In this document: piece by piece, positions 37,187-45,179 of the stretch
Numbering within the stretch: the stretch's first letter is position 1
Layout of the letters: the number at the start of each line of letters is the position of its first letter
Assembly (NCBI RefSeq): GCF_003111645.1
Contig: NZ_CP022187.1
Location: forward strand, 4,508,082 to 4,572,081
DNA from: Parazoarcus communis
GTDB lineage: Bacteria > Pseudomonadota > Gammaproteobacteria > Burkholderiales > Rhodocyclaceae
Reading direction: 5' to 3'
Length of the DNA stretch: 64,000 bases
Notes under the pieces: model-generated
Seen by the model: only the letters and a program-made list of their open reading frames with translations
What the model was told of the DNA's origin: nothing
The model's database searches: none
Translations under genes and position numbers: made by a program

Positions 37187-37767
37187 TGCGTGGCCTTTGC
37201 TGCGTCGGTTTCGTGTTGTTCCGTCGGGGTGTCACCATGTCCGCCATGCAGGGTCGGATCCGGTGCCTTGCCCGCGAGGTAGCCAAACCGCTTGATGAGC
37301 TCGGAGACTGCCTGCAGCGCAAGCAGCCCGAAACCGATCGGTACCATGATGTACACCGGCCAGCGGATCAGGCCGCCGGAGTTCGAGGACACCTCACCCG
37401 AGGTGTAGGCGGCCTCAACGATGGGCCAGGAAAAATCGATCATGAAGTAGCACAGCGGCAGCAGAAAAATCAGGATGCCGCCAATGTCGATGAATGTGCG
37501 GGTGCGCTTGGAGAAGTTGTTGGCAACCGCGTCGATGCGCACGTGTGCGTTCTGCAGGAAGGTATATCCGGCGCCGAACATGAAAACGGCCGAGAACAGA
37601 TACCACTGGATCTCGAGAAACGAGTTCGAGCCAACGTTGAAGGCCTTGCGCGCAATGGCATTCAGGGCGCTGATGACTGCTGCAGCGAGGATCAGCCAGA
37701 TGATGGATTTCCCGATCAGCCGGGTCAGGCCGTCTATCAGGCCGGAGAGTTTTAGAAGGATACCCAT
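37183..37767 (-). CDS. TRAP transporter small permease (DctQ type)
   Basis: 194 residues from the ATG at 37767. Four hydrophobic segments (about residues 18-36, 53-72, 92-110 and 136-155), with the family signatures 'RKAFNVGSNSFLEIQWYLF' and 'GAGYTFLQNAHVRID'. The C-terminal tail is hydrophilic and His-rich (LHGGHGDTPTEQHETD). No good ribosome site before 37767; an upstream extension to 37893 is open but runs into the hairpins. It overlaps the large permease start by four bases (ATGA). Confidence 0.9.
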   Translation of the reverse strand: MGILLKLSGLIDGLTRLIGKSIIWLILAAAVISALNAIARKAFNVGSNSFLEIQWYLFSAVFMFGAGYTFLQNAHVRIDAVANNFSKRTRTFIDIGGILIFLLPLCYFMIDFSWPIVEAAYTSGEVSSNSGGLIRWPVYIMVPIGFGLLALQAVSELIKRFGYLAGKAPDPTLHGGHGDTPTEQHETDAAKATQ

Positions 37768-37848
37768 GAGAAAGTCGGCTTTGCCCCGAAGGTGCTGATT
37801 GAGCCGGTGTACTCCTGTGCTCTGCTCAGAAGGGCGGCTGGAAAGATT

Positions 37849-37902
37849 GTGCTGGCGATGTCTTGCCAGCACGTTTGCACGGCCGGCAGGCACCGGCCGT
37901 GC
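37849..37902 (-). other. Two tandem perfect hairpins between binding-protein and permease genes
   Basis: GTGCTGGC/GCCAGCAC (8 bp, loop 8; 37849-37872) and GCACGGCCGG/CCGGCCGTGC (10 bp, loop 6; 37877-37902). Neither is followed by a T-run on minus. They stand right after the binding-protein stop and are best read as mRNA 3'-end stabilisers or attenuators that let the binding protein be made in excess over the permeases. Confidence 0.7.
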
Positions 37903-37913
37903 GTGAACAGCTG

Positions 37914-38996
37914 TTACAGTTTCTGTGCCGACATGTACTGGTCGTAGCTACCATCGGCGATCGGCGCCCACTGGTAGGAATCGGCGAGGAATTTCGCGTA
38001 GTCGCCGTAAATCTTCTTCCAGTCCGGGTTGGTGTCGTTCAGTTCTTTGTACACCTCGTTGCGGGCCTTGAACGCGGCGTCCATGACCGACTTCGGGAAG
38101 CGGTCGAGTTTGGCGCCTTCCGCAATCAGCTGCTTCAGGGCGTTCGGGTTGCGCGCATCGTAGCGGGCCTGCATGACAACGTGAGCATCGGACGCAGCCT
38201 GGCGAACAATGGCCTTGTACTCGTTCGACAGTGCGCCCCACTGCTTGTCGTTGATGTACAGGGACAGCTGAGCGCCACCCTCCCACCAGCCCGGGTAGTA
38301 GTAGTAGGGAGCAACCTTGTGAAAGCCGAGCTTCAGGTCGTCATACGGGCCGACCCATTCGGTTGCATCGATGGTCCCTTTCTCGAGTGACTGATAAATC
38401 TCGCCGCCCGGGATGTTCTGCGACACGCCGCCCATCTTGCCCAGCACGCGACCGCCGAAGCCGCCGATACGCATCTTGAGACCGTTGATGTCGGCGGGCG
38501 ATTTGATGGGCTTGCGATACCAGCCACCCATCTGCGCGCCGGTGTTGCCCATCGGGAAGTTGACGACGCTGAACTGCGCGTAGAACTCGCGCAACAGCTT
38601 CATGCCGTTGCCTTCGTACATCCACGCCGTCTGCTGGCGCGAGTTCATGCCGAACGGAATCGCGCAGTCGAACGCAAACGCTTCGTTCTTGCCGAAGAAA
38701 TAATACGGAGCAGTGTGGGCTGCATCGATGGCGCCCTGCTGAATTGCGTCGACCACACCGAAGGCCGGGACGAGCTCGCCGGCGGCGTGAACCGAGATCT
38801 GGAACTTTCCACCCGTTGCTTCCGCAACGTTCTTGGAGAACGTCTCAGCGGCGCCGTAAATCGTATCGAGCGACTTCGGGAAGCTTGACGCAAGACGCCA
38901 GCGGATCTGTTGTTGTGCGTTTACGATCGCCGGTGCGGTGCCAGCCGCAAGTACGCCAGCGAGACCTGCACCCTTCAGGAATTTACGACGTTCCAC
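37914..38996 (-). CDS. TRAP transporter substrate-binding protein, TakP-like (2-oxo acid/pyruvate class)
   Basis: Periplasmic receptor of the TRAP system. 360 residues from a GTG at 38996 preceded by a strong AAAGGAG. The signal peptide has a Tat-like twin arginine ('MERRKFLKGAGLAGVLAAG', cleavage after IVNA). The mature protein opens 'IRWRLASSFPKSLDTIYGA' and holds 'TGAQMGGWYRKPI', 'LKMRIGGFGGRVL', 'TIDATEWVGPYDD' and 'APYYYYPGWWEGG', which I recognise from TakP, the alpha-keto-acid binding protein of Rhodobacter. Substrate is inferred from this likeness. Confidence 0.92.
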   Translation of the reverse strand: MERRKFLKGAGLAGVLAAGTAPAIVNAQQQIRWRLASSFPKSLDTIYGAAETFSKNVAEATGGKFQISVHAAGELVPAFGVVDAIQQGAIDAAHTAPYYFFGKNEAFAFDCAIPFGMNSRQQTAWMYEGNGMKLLREFYAQFSVVNFPMGNTGAQMGGWYRKPIKSPADINGLKMRIGGFGGRVLGKMGGVSQNIPGGEIYQSLEKGTIDATEWVGPYDDLKLGFHKVAPYYYYPGWWEGGAQLSLYINDKQWGALSNEYKAIVRQAASDAHVVMQARYDARNPNALKQLIAEGAKLDRFPKSVMDAAFKARNEVYKELNDTNPDWKKIYGDYAKFLADSYQWAPIADGSYDQYMSAQKL

Positions 38997-39039
38997 GTTA
39001 TCTCCTTTGTATCTTTCTGTTTTAGCAATTGCTGCGCTG

Positions 39040-39080
39040 ATTATATGGATTGGCGCGCGCCGGAAAACCGCGGAAAACCC
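39040..39080 (-). promoter_or_regulatory. Promoter of the TRAP operon with tandem 9-bp repeats at the -35 position
   Basis: On minus, TATAAT (39040-39045) lies about 45 bases before the GTG of the binding protein. The -35 region (GTTTTC) is poor but falls in two tandem copies of CGGAAAACC (plus-strand 39061-39069 and 39071-39079, 10-base spacing, one helical turn). This looks like an operator for an activator or repressor protein. Confidence 0.55.
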
Positions 39081-39192
39081 TAACCGGGGTGCCACTTTAG
39101 TTGTATTCATGCGGCTGAAGTCGTTGTTTTAGTGAAAACTTGTCGTGCCGGCAGTGCTTCCTGGCGGGTTTGGTGACGACTTGCGCGGCACG

Positions 39193-40887
39193 TCAATCAG
39201 TCCCCGGCCTCGACGCTGTCCTCTCGATCTCCGGCGTGGCCTTGTCATTCGGGTGGATGAGTGCCGTCAGTGCGTCAACTGCATAGTCGACGGCGTTGCG
39301 CATCGGATACAGGATCGTCGTCGCGCCGTGCGTTTTCAGCGCAGCATCGTCGAAGTCATCGCGGGCAACGATCGCCACGCCTCCGGCGAAATGATGCGCC
39401 CGCAGGCCGTCCAGCAGATCGTGGTTTGAGGCCATGTCCGGTAAGGTGCTGACAATCCAGCGTGTGTCCCTGACCGGAAGGCTTTCGATGAACTCGCTGG
39501 TGGTGCAGTCTCCGTATCGCACCGGCAGACCGCGTCGCCGCAGCTTGCGCACCGCCTCCGGGTCGTATTCGACGCCGAGCACCTTGAGTTCGGCTGCCTG
39601 GAGGCAGAGCGCCAGCCGGCTGCCGTAACGCCCGAGGCCGACCACGATCACGTCTGCCATGTCGAGGTCATGCCGCTCTGTCGCGACCGCCAGTTCGCGG
39701 AAGGGGCGCTTTCGTTCAAATACACCGAGCCAGGCTGCAAGTTTCTCGTAGAGCGGGTGGGAGTAGAGAATCGCGTAGGTCGACAGGGCAATGGTGATCA
39801 GGCCGACAAGCGTGGTCAATCCGAGTGCGCTCTTGTCGAGATGTCCGAGGGAGATGCCCATGGCAACGAAGATGATCGAGAACTCACTGATCTGGGCCAC
39901 CGTCAGTCCGCACAGGAAGCCCGTACGCTTCCGGTATCCCATATAGCCCATGATGGCCATGACGATCAGAGGGTTGCCGATCAGCACGAACAGGGACAGC
40001 GTCAGCGCTGGCCACAGTTCGTTGCCGAGCGTGGAGAAATCAAGCTTCGAGCCGAGGTCGATGAAAAAGAACAGCAGCAGGAAGTCGCGGATCCCGGTCA
40101 GCCGTGCGTTGATGGCGTTACGATAATGCGTCGAGGCAAGCGAGAAGCCGGCAAGAAAGGCGCCCGCTTCCTTGGAAAAGCCGGCCCACTCACCAAGTGC
40201 CGCGAGCCCCGTGCCCCAGGCAACGGCAAAAATCAGCAGCAACTCCTGCGATTGCGCCATGCGGGCGACGACCCTCGGCAGGACGAAGCGCATCAGCAGA
40301 TACAGCCCGGCGACGGCAATGCCGATCCGCAGTCCGAGCGACCCGGCAAGGGATAGCAGCGAGCCTTCGCCGGCGTCACCGCGCAGGGCGCTCATCACCA
40401 TCATTGCGATCACGACGGCGAGATCCTGCACGATCAGGAAGCCGACTGCGATGCGTCCGTGCAGGGAGTCGATCTCGTGCTTGTCGGACAGGAGCTTGAC
40501 GATGATGATGGTGCTGGAGAAGGTCAGCGCAACAGCGATATACAGCGCTTCGATCCAGCCCTTGCCCATCGCAAGGACGATGAGAAAACCAATCACGATG
40601 GTGAAGGCGAGCTGGCCCAGGCCGGTGGCGAGTGCAACCGGGCCAATATGGCGGATATGCTTCAGGTCGAGCTTGAGGCCAACGACGAAGAGCAGCATCG
40701 CGACGCCAACCTGCGCCAGCAGGTCAATCTGGTCGTGCGCGGTGACAATGCCCAGCACGGCGGGGCCGACGACGATGCCGATGACAATGTAGGCAATGAG
40801 TACCGGCTGGCGCAGCCAGAGCGAAAACGCGCCTGCAGCGGCGGACATCATCAGAAGCAGTGCGAATTCCGAGAAAACGGTATGCAT
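39193..40887 (-). CDS. CPA2-family cation/proton antiporter with TrkA-N domain (KefB-like)
   Basis: 564 residues. About twelve hydrophobic segments (residues 1-385) with the antiporter features 'LLFVVGLKLDLKHI', 'FSSTIIIVKLLSDK', 'VQDLAVVIAMMV' and 'FSKEAGAFLAGFSLAST', then a cytoplasmic NAD-binding TrkA-N domain ('VIVVGLGRYGSRLALCLQAAELKVLGVEYD', residues about 410-530). Probably exchanges K+ or Na+ for H+ across the inner membrane, gated by nucleotide. No KefF/KefG partner is nearby. The start ATG is clear; the upstream 300 bases hold no gene. Confidence 0.9.
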   Translation of the reverse strand: MHTVFSEFALLLMMSAAAGAFSLWLRQPVLIAYIVIGIVVGPAVLGIVTAHDQIDLLAQVGVAMLLFVVGLKLDLKHIRHIGPVALATGLGQLAFTIVIGFLIVLAMGKGWIEALYIAVALTFSSTIIIVKLLSDKHEIDSLHGRIAVGFLIVQDLAVVIAMMVMSALRGDAGEGSLLSLAGSLGLRIGIAVAGLYLLMRFVLPRVVARMAQSQELLLIFAVAWGTGLAALGEWAGFSKEAGAFLAGFSLASTHYRNAINARLTGIRDFLLLFFFIDLGSKLDFSTLGNELWPALTLSLFVLIGNPLIVMAIMGYMGYRKRTGFLCGLTVAQISEFSIIFVAMGISLGHLDKSALGLTTLVGLITIALSTYAILYSHPLYEKLAAWLGVFERKRPFRELAVATERHDLDMADVIVVGLGRYGSRLALCLQAAELKVLGVEYDPEAVRKLRRRGLPVRYGDCTTSEFIESLPVRDTRWIVSTLPDMASNHDLLDGLRAHHFAGGVAIVARDDFDDAALKTHGATTILYPMRNAVDYAVDALTALIHPNDKATPEIERTASRPGTD

Positions 40888-41195
40888 GCGTCAACTCCGT
40901 CATTCGCGGGTTTTGAATCCTGGGGGCGAGCGTTCGTGCCTGGCGTCGAGTCTGGTCCCCGGTGCTGAACGCAAAGGACCGAGTGCCGCCGGGTTTGAAC
41001 AGGCCCGCCATCAAGGGCCGTGAGTATGGCAGCCCGCACCCATCCGGGATGACTGCGACGGTGCAAGATGCCACCTTTGTGCCACGCAGGGGCGCCCCCG
41101 TCAATCAGGTTTCGCAGCGATTGCTGGCGACGAACGGGCGGAATGGTCAGTCTGTGTCCAGTCCTTTGCCGCAAGACGGTTGCCGAGCTGTGCGG
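40888..41195. other. Gene-free interval between antiporter and tmRNA terminator
   Basis: About 308 bases. Short frames exist on both strands, but none has a ribosome site or protein-like composition. I see no promoter box of quality, RNA fold or repeat beyond chance. It contains the upstream region of the antiporter gene. Confidence 0.5.
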
Positions 41196-41230
41196 AAAAG
41201 AAAAAGCCCCGACTGATAACAGTCGGGGCT
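41196..41230 (-). terminator. Intrinsic terminator of the tmRNA gene
   Basis: Perfect 10-bp stem AGCCCCGACT / AGTCGGGGCT with a 6-base loop, followed on minus by TTTTTCTTTT. It starts seven bases past the CCA end of the tmRNA. Confidence 0.92.
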
Positions 41231-41236
41231 TCAATT

Positions 41237-41613
41237 TGGTGGAGCCGGGGGGAATCGAACCCCCGTCCGCAAGTCCTCTACAGACAGATCTACATACTTA
41301 TCCGCCCTATTTGGATTTAACCCCTGACTTAGCCGGTCGGCAGGCCGGTCAGAGGCGAGTTACCTTACCTTTAGCTGTCGAACCAAGTAACCCGGCGCAA
41401 CTCGCGATTCTCTGTAAATGACACTGCAGCGGCTTGGCTTTCACCTTACCACCCGACCCAGAGACCTGTCGGTGCAGCGCTAACCGGGATTAAGCGGCTA
41501 GAGCGAAACGCTCGTCGTTGGCGTTTATAGTTTCCCAGATGGATTTACGAGGTGACTGGTCCTCGGTATGCACTGCGCTGCTTCGCGACCCACGTCGAAG
41601 CCAGGTCGGCCCC
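41237..41613 (-). ncRNA. ssrA: tmRNA (transfer-messenger RNA)
   Basis: 377 bases. The 5' end GGGGCCGACC pairs with the 3' CGGCTCC before the encoded CCA to form a seven-pair acceptor stem (one G-U), and the T-arm 'GGGGGTTCGATTCCCCC' is intact. The tag reading frame (41490-41522 on minus, resume codon GCC) encodes ANDERFALAA and TAA, the betaproteobacterial tag. Rescues stalled ribosomes with SmpB and marks products for proteolysis. Located downstream of ubiG; a precursor would be trimmed at the 5' end by RNase P. Confidence 0.97.
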
Positions 41614-41631
41614 AATGATCGGTGAAGCCAT

Positions 41632-41652
41632 ACCAAGATGGGGCGTCTTGGT
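41632..41652 (-). other. Hairpin between ubiG and tmRNA
   Basis: ACCAAGA/TCTTGGT, seven perfect pairs around a 7-base GC-rich loop, between the ubiG stop and the tmRNA 5' end. No T-run follows. It could be a processing signal of the tmRNA precursor or an end structure of the ubiG mRNA. Confidence 0.4.
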
Positions 41653-41700
41653 GATATTTCAAGTGCTCAGTGTATCACGGGCCTGCTTTGCCCTGCGTGC

Positions 41701-42405
41701 TCAGGTTTCGCGCCGGGTATGGAGCAGGTAATTGACATCCGTGTTCCGTCCGAGTGCATAGACCTTGGTCAGAGGGTTGTAGTTCATTCCTGTGAGTGTC
41801 TGGGGGGTGAGCCCGGCGTTCCGGCTGTAACGGCTCAGCTCCGAAGGTTTGATGAACTTCGCGTACTCGTGCGTGCCACGCGGCAGAAGCTTGAGCAGGT
41901 ACTCTGCGCCAATGATGGCCAGGGCGTAAGCCTTCAGGTTGCGATTGAGGGTTGAGAAGAAGACATGGCCGCCGGGCTTGACCAGCTTTGCGCAGGCGGC
42001 AATCGTGCTTGCCGGATCTGGCACGTGTTCCAGCATCTCCATGCAGGTCACGACGTCGAACCGGGCAGGGCTTTCTTCCGCAAACGCTTCGGCGCTGACC
42101 AGTCGGTAATCGACTTTCTGTCCGCTCTCGAAAAGGTGGAGGCGGGCAACGCCAAGCGCCTTTTCAGACAGGTCGATGCCGGTTACCGTGGCACCAAGCG
42201 ACGCCATGCCTTCGGACAGGATGCCGCCACCACAGCCGATGTCGAGGACGTCCTTGCCTGCAAGGCTGGCAATGTCGTCGATCCAGTTCAGTCGAAGCGG
42301 ATTGATCTCATGCAAGGGTTTGAATTCGGAGGCGGGGTCCCACCAGCGGTGGGCCAGATCGCTGAATTTCTGCAGTTCTGCTGGGTCTGCGTTAAGCGTG
42401 GTCAT
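41701..42405 (-). CDS. ubiG: Ubiquinone biosynthesis O-methyltransferase
   Basis: Performs both O-methylations of ubiquinone synthesis. 234 residues from the ATG at 42405. N-terminal '[30 protein letters not shown]' is diagnostic for UbiG; SAM site '[19 protein letters not shown]', '[11 protein letters not shown]' and '[12 protein letters not shown]'. Located between ompA and the tmRNA gene, both on minus; a terminator separates it from ompA, so it needs its own promoter, which I could not identify. Confidence 0.96.
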   Translation of the reverse strand: MTTLNADPAELQKFSDLAHRWWDPASEFKPLHEINPLRLNWIDDIASLAGKDVLDIGCGGGILSEGMASLGATVTGIDLSEKALGVARLHLFESGQKVDYRLVSAEAFAEESPARFDVVTCMEMLEHVPDPASTIAACAKLVKPGGHVFFSTLNRNLKAYALAIIGAEYLLKLLPRGTHEYAKFIKPSELSRYSRNAGLTPQTLTGMNYNPLTKVYALGRNTDVNYLLHTRRET

Positions 42406-42469
42406 GGTGAGAGCCTTAAACGTGCACGGCAGTAAGGACCGACGTTGCCGAAAAGCGTTCGCTGTGTCC

Positions 42470-42503
42470 ATAAAAAGAAAAAGCCCCGCCGAAGCAGGGC
42501 TTT
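42470..42503 (-). terminator. Intrinsic terminator with UUCG tetraloop after ompA
   Basis: On minus: AAAGCCCTGC, loop TTCG, GCGGGGCTTT (10 pairs including one G-U), followed by TTCTTTTT. The C(UUCG)G tetraloop is exceptionally stable. It ends the ompA transcript before ubiG. Confidence 0.92.
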
Positions 42504-42522
42504 CTGAACGACAGCAGTCGAA

Positions 42523-43230
42523 TTACTTGGAGCCGATCACTTCGACTTCAACGCGACGATCCGGCTGCAGACACTCGATCAGAGCCTTGCGGTTCTTGAC
42601 GGTGTTGCACTTGTCGCCGGTCACGGGCTGCTTCTCGCCCTTGCCTTCGGTGTAAACACGGTTGGCTTCAACACCCTTCGAAACCAGGTAGGTCTTGACG
42701 GCGGCAGCGCGACGCTCGGACAGCTTCTGGTTGTAGGCGTCGGAACCCAGACGGTCGGTGTGACCGACGGCCAGGATCACTTCAAGCTTGACGGCCTTGG
42801 ACTTGGAGGCCAGTTCGTCGAGCTTGGCCATGCCGTCGCTCTTCAGGACAGCCTTGTCGAAGTCGAACAGTGCGTCAGCGGACAGCTTGATCTTCTCAGC
42901 GGTCGGCTTCGGCATCGGTGCGGCGGGGGTGGGTGCCGGAGCGGCAGCCATCTTCACGCACTTGTCTTTCGGCACGATGTCGCTATCACATGCACAACCG
43001 GCGGGGAACTCGCCAGCCATCGCGGTACCTGCCGCGGCCGGGGTCCAGTAGCCGGTGCGCCAGCACAGGTCGTAGCCGCTGCGAGCGACGACGTTGCGAC
43101 CGTCGATCACATAGGGGGTTTCGCCCTTGCCATCAACAACAACGTCCGCTGCGAAAGCGCTGGTTGCGGACAGGCCGATCGAAGCGATGGCGGCCAGCAT
43201 GAGCATCTGATTCTTGGTTTGTTTGATCAT
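42523..43230 (-). CDS. ompA: OmpA-family outer-membrane protein
   Basis: 235 residues. Signal peptide (cleavage after SAFA), then about 80 residues with a Cys-containing region ('YDLCWRTGYWTP', 'GCACDSDIVPKDKC'), a Pro/Ala hinge, and a C-terminal OmpA peptidoglycan-binding domain (about 110-235: 'ADALFDFDKAVLKSDGMAKL', 'AVGHTDRLGSDAYNQKLSERRA', 'RRVEVEVIGSK'). The N-terminal part is too short for a full eight-strand barrel, typical of the betaproteobacterial type. AGAGGAAAC precedes the ATG. Located between mtaD and ubiG. Confidence 0.93.
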   Translation of the reverse strand: MIKQTKNQMLMLAAIASIGLSATSAFAADVVVDGKGETPYVIDGRNVVARSGYDLCWRTGYWTPAAAGTAMAGEFPAGCACDSDIVPKDKCVKMAAAPAPTPAAPMPKPTAEKIKLSADALFDFDKAVLKSDGMAKLDELASKSKAVKLEVILAVGHTDRLGSDAYNQKLSERRAAAVKTYLVSKGVEANRVYTEGKGEKQPVTGDKCNTVKNRKALIECLQPDRRVEVEVIGSK

Positions 43231-43310
43231 GGTTTCCTCTTGAGAAGGGCGAGAGACTATTCGAGCCGCTGCAACTGAGCGAAAACGGTCGCTTTGCCGT
43301 CTTGCGTTGG

Positions 43311-43338
43311 ATTGAACTGAATCGTTATTTTGTTCAAT
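43311..43338. other. AT-rich inverted repeat upstream of ompA
   Basis: ATTGAAC (43311-43317) and GTTCAAT (43332-43338), with a further AAT/ATT pair inside, overlapping the mtaD stop codon about 80 bases upstream of ompA. It may be an operator or a hairpin at the mtaD mRNA end. No T-run follows. Confidence 0.4.
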
Positions 43339-44653
43339 TAACGAGTTTAGTTTGCCATACCGTTGTGATTTCGAGCAATTCTTTGTCGCTAATTCGCAAC
43401 AGTGCCGTGCCGTCCTTCACACGCAGCGTTCCATCGACCCATACGTGCGATACCTGATCGCGGTCACAAACATAAACGAGGTGGGAAACGGGGTCAAAGC
43501 ATGGTTGCATCAATGGGCCTGAGAGCGAGACGGCACAGAGGTCTGCGCGCTTGCCCGGCGTGATCGAGCCGATGTTGTTTTCCAGCCCAAGCGCCTGAGC
43601 GCCACCGAGCGTGGCCATGTGCAATGCGCGATGTGCGGGAATGACGCTCGCGTCGCAATTGACCGCCTTGGCGAGGAGGGCTGCATGGCGCATCTCCTGA
43701 AATATGTCGAGGCGGTTGTTGCTGGCTGCGCCGTCGGTGCCGAGACCGATGTTGATGCCGCGTTGTACCAGGCTGGACAGCGGGGCAATGCCGCTGCCGA
43801 GTTTCATGTTCGACGTGGGGCAGTGCGCGACGCTGCAGCCGTGATGCGCGAGGCGCGCGAGGTCGGTTTCGTCGAGATGTACGGCATGCACGGCAATCAG
43901 GTTGGGGCCGAGCAGCCCCAGGCGTTCGAGGCGGGCCAGCGGACGTACGCCGTGGGCGGCCAGTCCGTCGCTGATCTCGGTCGCCGTTTCGTGAACATGA
44001 ATGTGGATCGGCAGATCGAGTTCGGCGGCAAGGCTGGCGACGCGCTCGAAGCTTGCGTCGGAGACGGTGTAGGGCGCGTGCGGTGCTACGGAAAAACCGA
44101 GCAAGGGCGCGTCGCGCCACTGGTCTCTGGTGCGCAAGCCCTTGCGCAGGTAGTCGTCCGCGTCGCTCGCGTACGGCGTCGGAAAATCCAGCATGATGAT
44201 GCCGACCACCGCGCGCATGCCGGCTTCGTCAAACGCCCGTGCCGCGGCTTCCGGGTAGAAGTACATGTCATTGCAGGTCGTGATGCCCCCACGCAGCATC
44301 TCTCGTGCAGCCAGCAGCGTGCCGTCGCGAACGAAGGCGGGTGAGACATGCTTGCCTTCGGCGGGCCAGATGGTTTCCTGCAGCCAGCGCATCAGGGGCA
44401 GGTCGTCGCCCATTCCCCGCATCAGGTTCATGGCGGCGTGGGCGTGAAGGTTGACCAGGCCGGGAATCAGGGCGTGCTCACCGAGTTCGACGACCTCGGC
44501 GGCGCGGTAGCGCGAGCGGGCTTCGGATTGCGCAAGCACATCGACGATGGCGCCTGCACGGATCGCGACGCTGTAATGCTCGAACACGGTATCGGCCGGT
44601 GATACCGGGATCACCCAGCGGGCATGGATGAGTTGGTCGACGGATTCGCTCAA
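43334..44653 (-). CDS. mtaD: 5-methylthioadenosine/S-adenosylhomocysteine deaminase-type amidohydrolase
   Basis: Zn-dependent amidohydrolase deaminating methylthioadenosine or related purines. 439 residues from a TTG at 44653 preceded by GGAGC; no ATG is in a sensible place. Metal ligands: 'LVNLHAHAAMN' (H-x-H near residue 70), 'IHIHVHETATE', 'IAVHAVHLDE' and 'GLGTDGAASNNRLD' (Asp). Family members accept other substrates (8-oxoguanine, s-triazines), so specificity is not certain. Being upstream of ompA and ubiG fits the mtaD-ubiG linkage known in Pseudomonas. Confidence 0.9.
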   Translation of the reverse strand: MSESVDQLIHARWVIPVSPADTVFEHYSVAIRAGAIVDVLAQSEARSRYRAAEVVELGEHALIPGLVNLHAHAAMNLMRGMGDDLPLMRWLQETIWPAEGKHVSPAFVRDGTLLAAREMLRGGITTCNDMYFYPEAAARAFDEAGMRAVVGIIMLDFPTPYASDADDYLRKGLRTRDQWRDAPLLGFSVAPHAPYTVSDASFERVASLAAELDLPIHIHVHETATEISDGLAAHGVRPLARLERLGLLGPNLIAVHAVHLDETDLARLAHHGCSVAHCPTSNMKLGSGIAPLSSLVQRGINIGLGTDGAASNNRLDIFQEMRHAALLAKAVNCDASVIPAHRALHMATLGGAQALGLENNIGSITPGKRADLCAVSLSGPLMQPCFDPVSHLVYVCDRDQVSHVWVDGTLRVKDGTALLRISDKELLEITTVWQTKLVN

Positions 44654-45179
44654 ATTGATGCTCCGGTAAGACAGGTCCCGCACACAGCGGGGGGCGGGTG
44701 TGCTGCGGACACGGACGGTCCGGCACCGGTTGCAGTGTTGACGGCGATGCGACGCCGAGGCTCGAGCCCTTCGGGCCGATTGGTCGGGCGGTGCGTGTCG
44801 GCACGGGGGGTGAGGATGAGCATCCGGTGTGCTGTAACCAATGGTTTCAATTCTGCTGATGCGCTTGCCCACTCGCTGTTCGGTAACGGTGCGGTAACGG
44901 GCGAGGCGTCAGTGCGTTCCCGGGCACTGCTGCCTGGGGGGCGCCGGCACGGGCAGGCGTGTTGAACGTGTGCACGATGTGCCCTCCCGCAGGGTTGTGA
45001 GCGTCTCAATGCTGTCGGTCGATTTAAGCACACCCTGCGCGCGGCGAACAATATTGATTCGCGGCAGTGCCACACGGTCAGGTGCGCGCAATGGTGATTC
45101 TCTGCAGCCGGGTATCGTGACACAATCAACATATCGAAACAGACCTGTTGCGGGGCGCCCTGCGCGCCACCCTGATGCC
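44654..45179. other. Gene-free interval between mtaD and the protein kinase, with short direct repeats
   Basis: About 526 bases. No frame on either strand looks like protein, and no tRNA or clear RNA fold is seen. Notable is a tandem CGGTAACGG at 44881-44889 and 44892-44900 (11-base spacing) and an AT-richer stretch near 45045-45060 that could hold a promoter for the kinase (AACAATATTGATTC). It may carry regulation of the divergent genes. Confidence 0.5.

Noticed and set aside
41068..41421. Plus-strand ORFs across the tmRNA gene
   Set aside because: The segment folds as tmRNA with acceptor stem, T-arm and tag frame, so these frames are chance.
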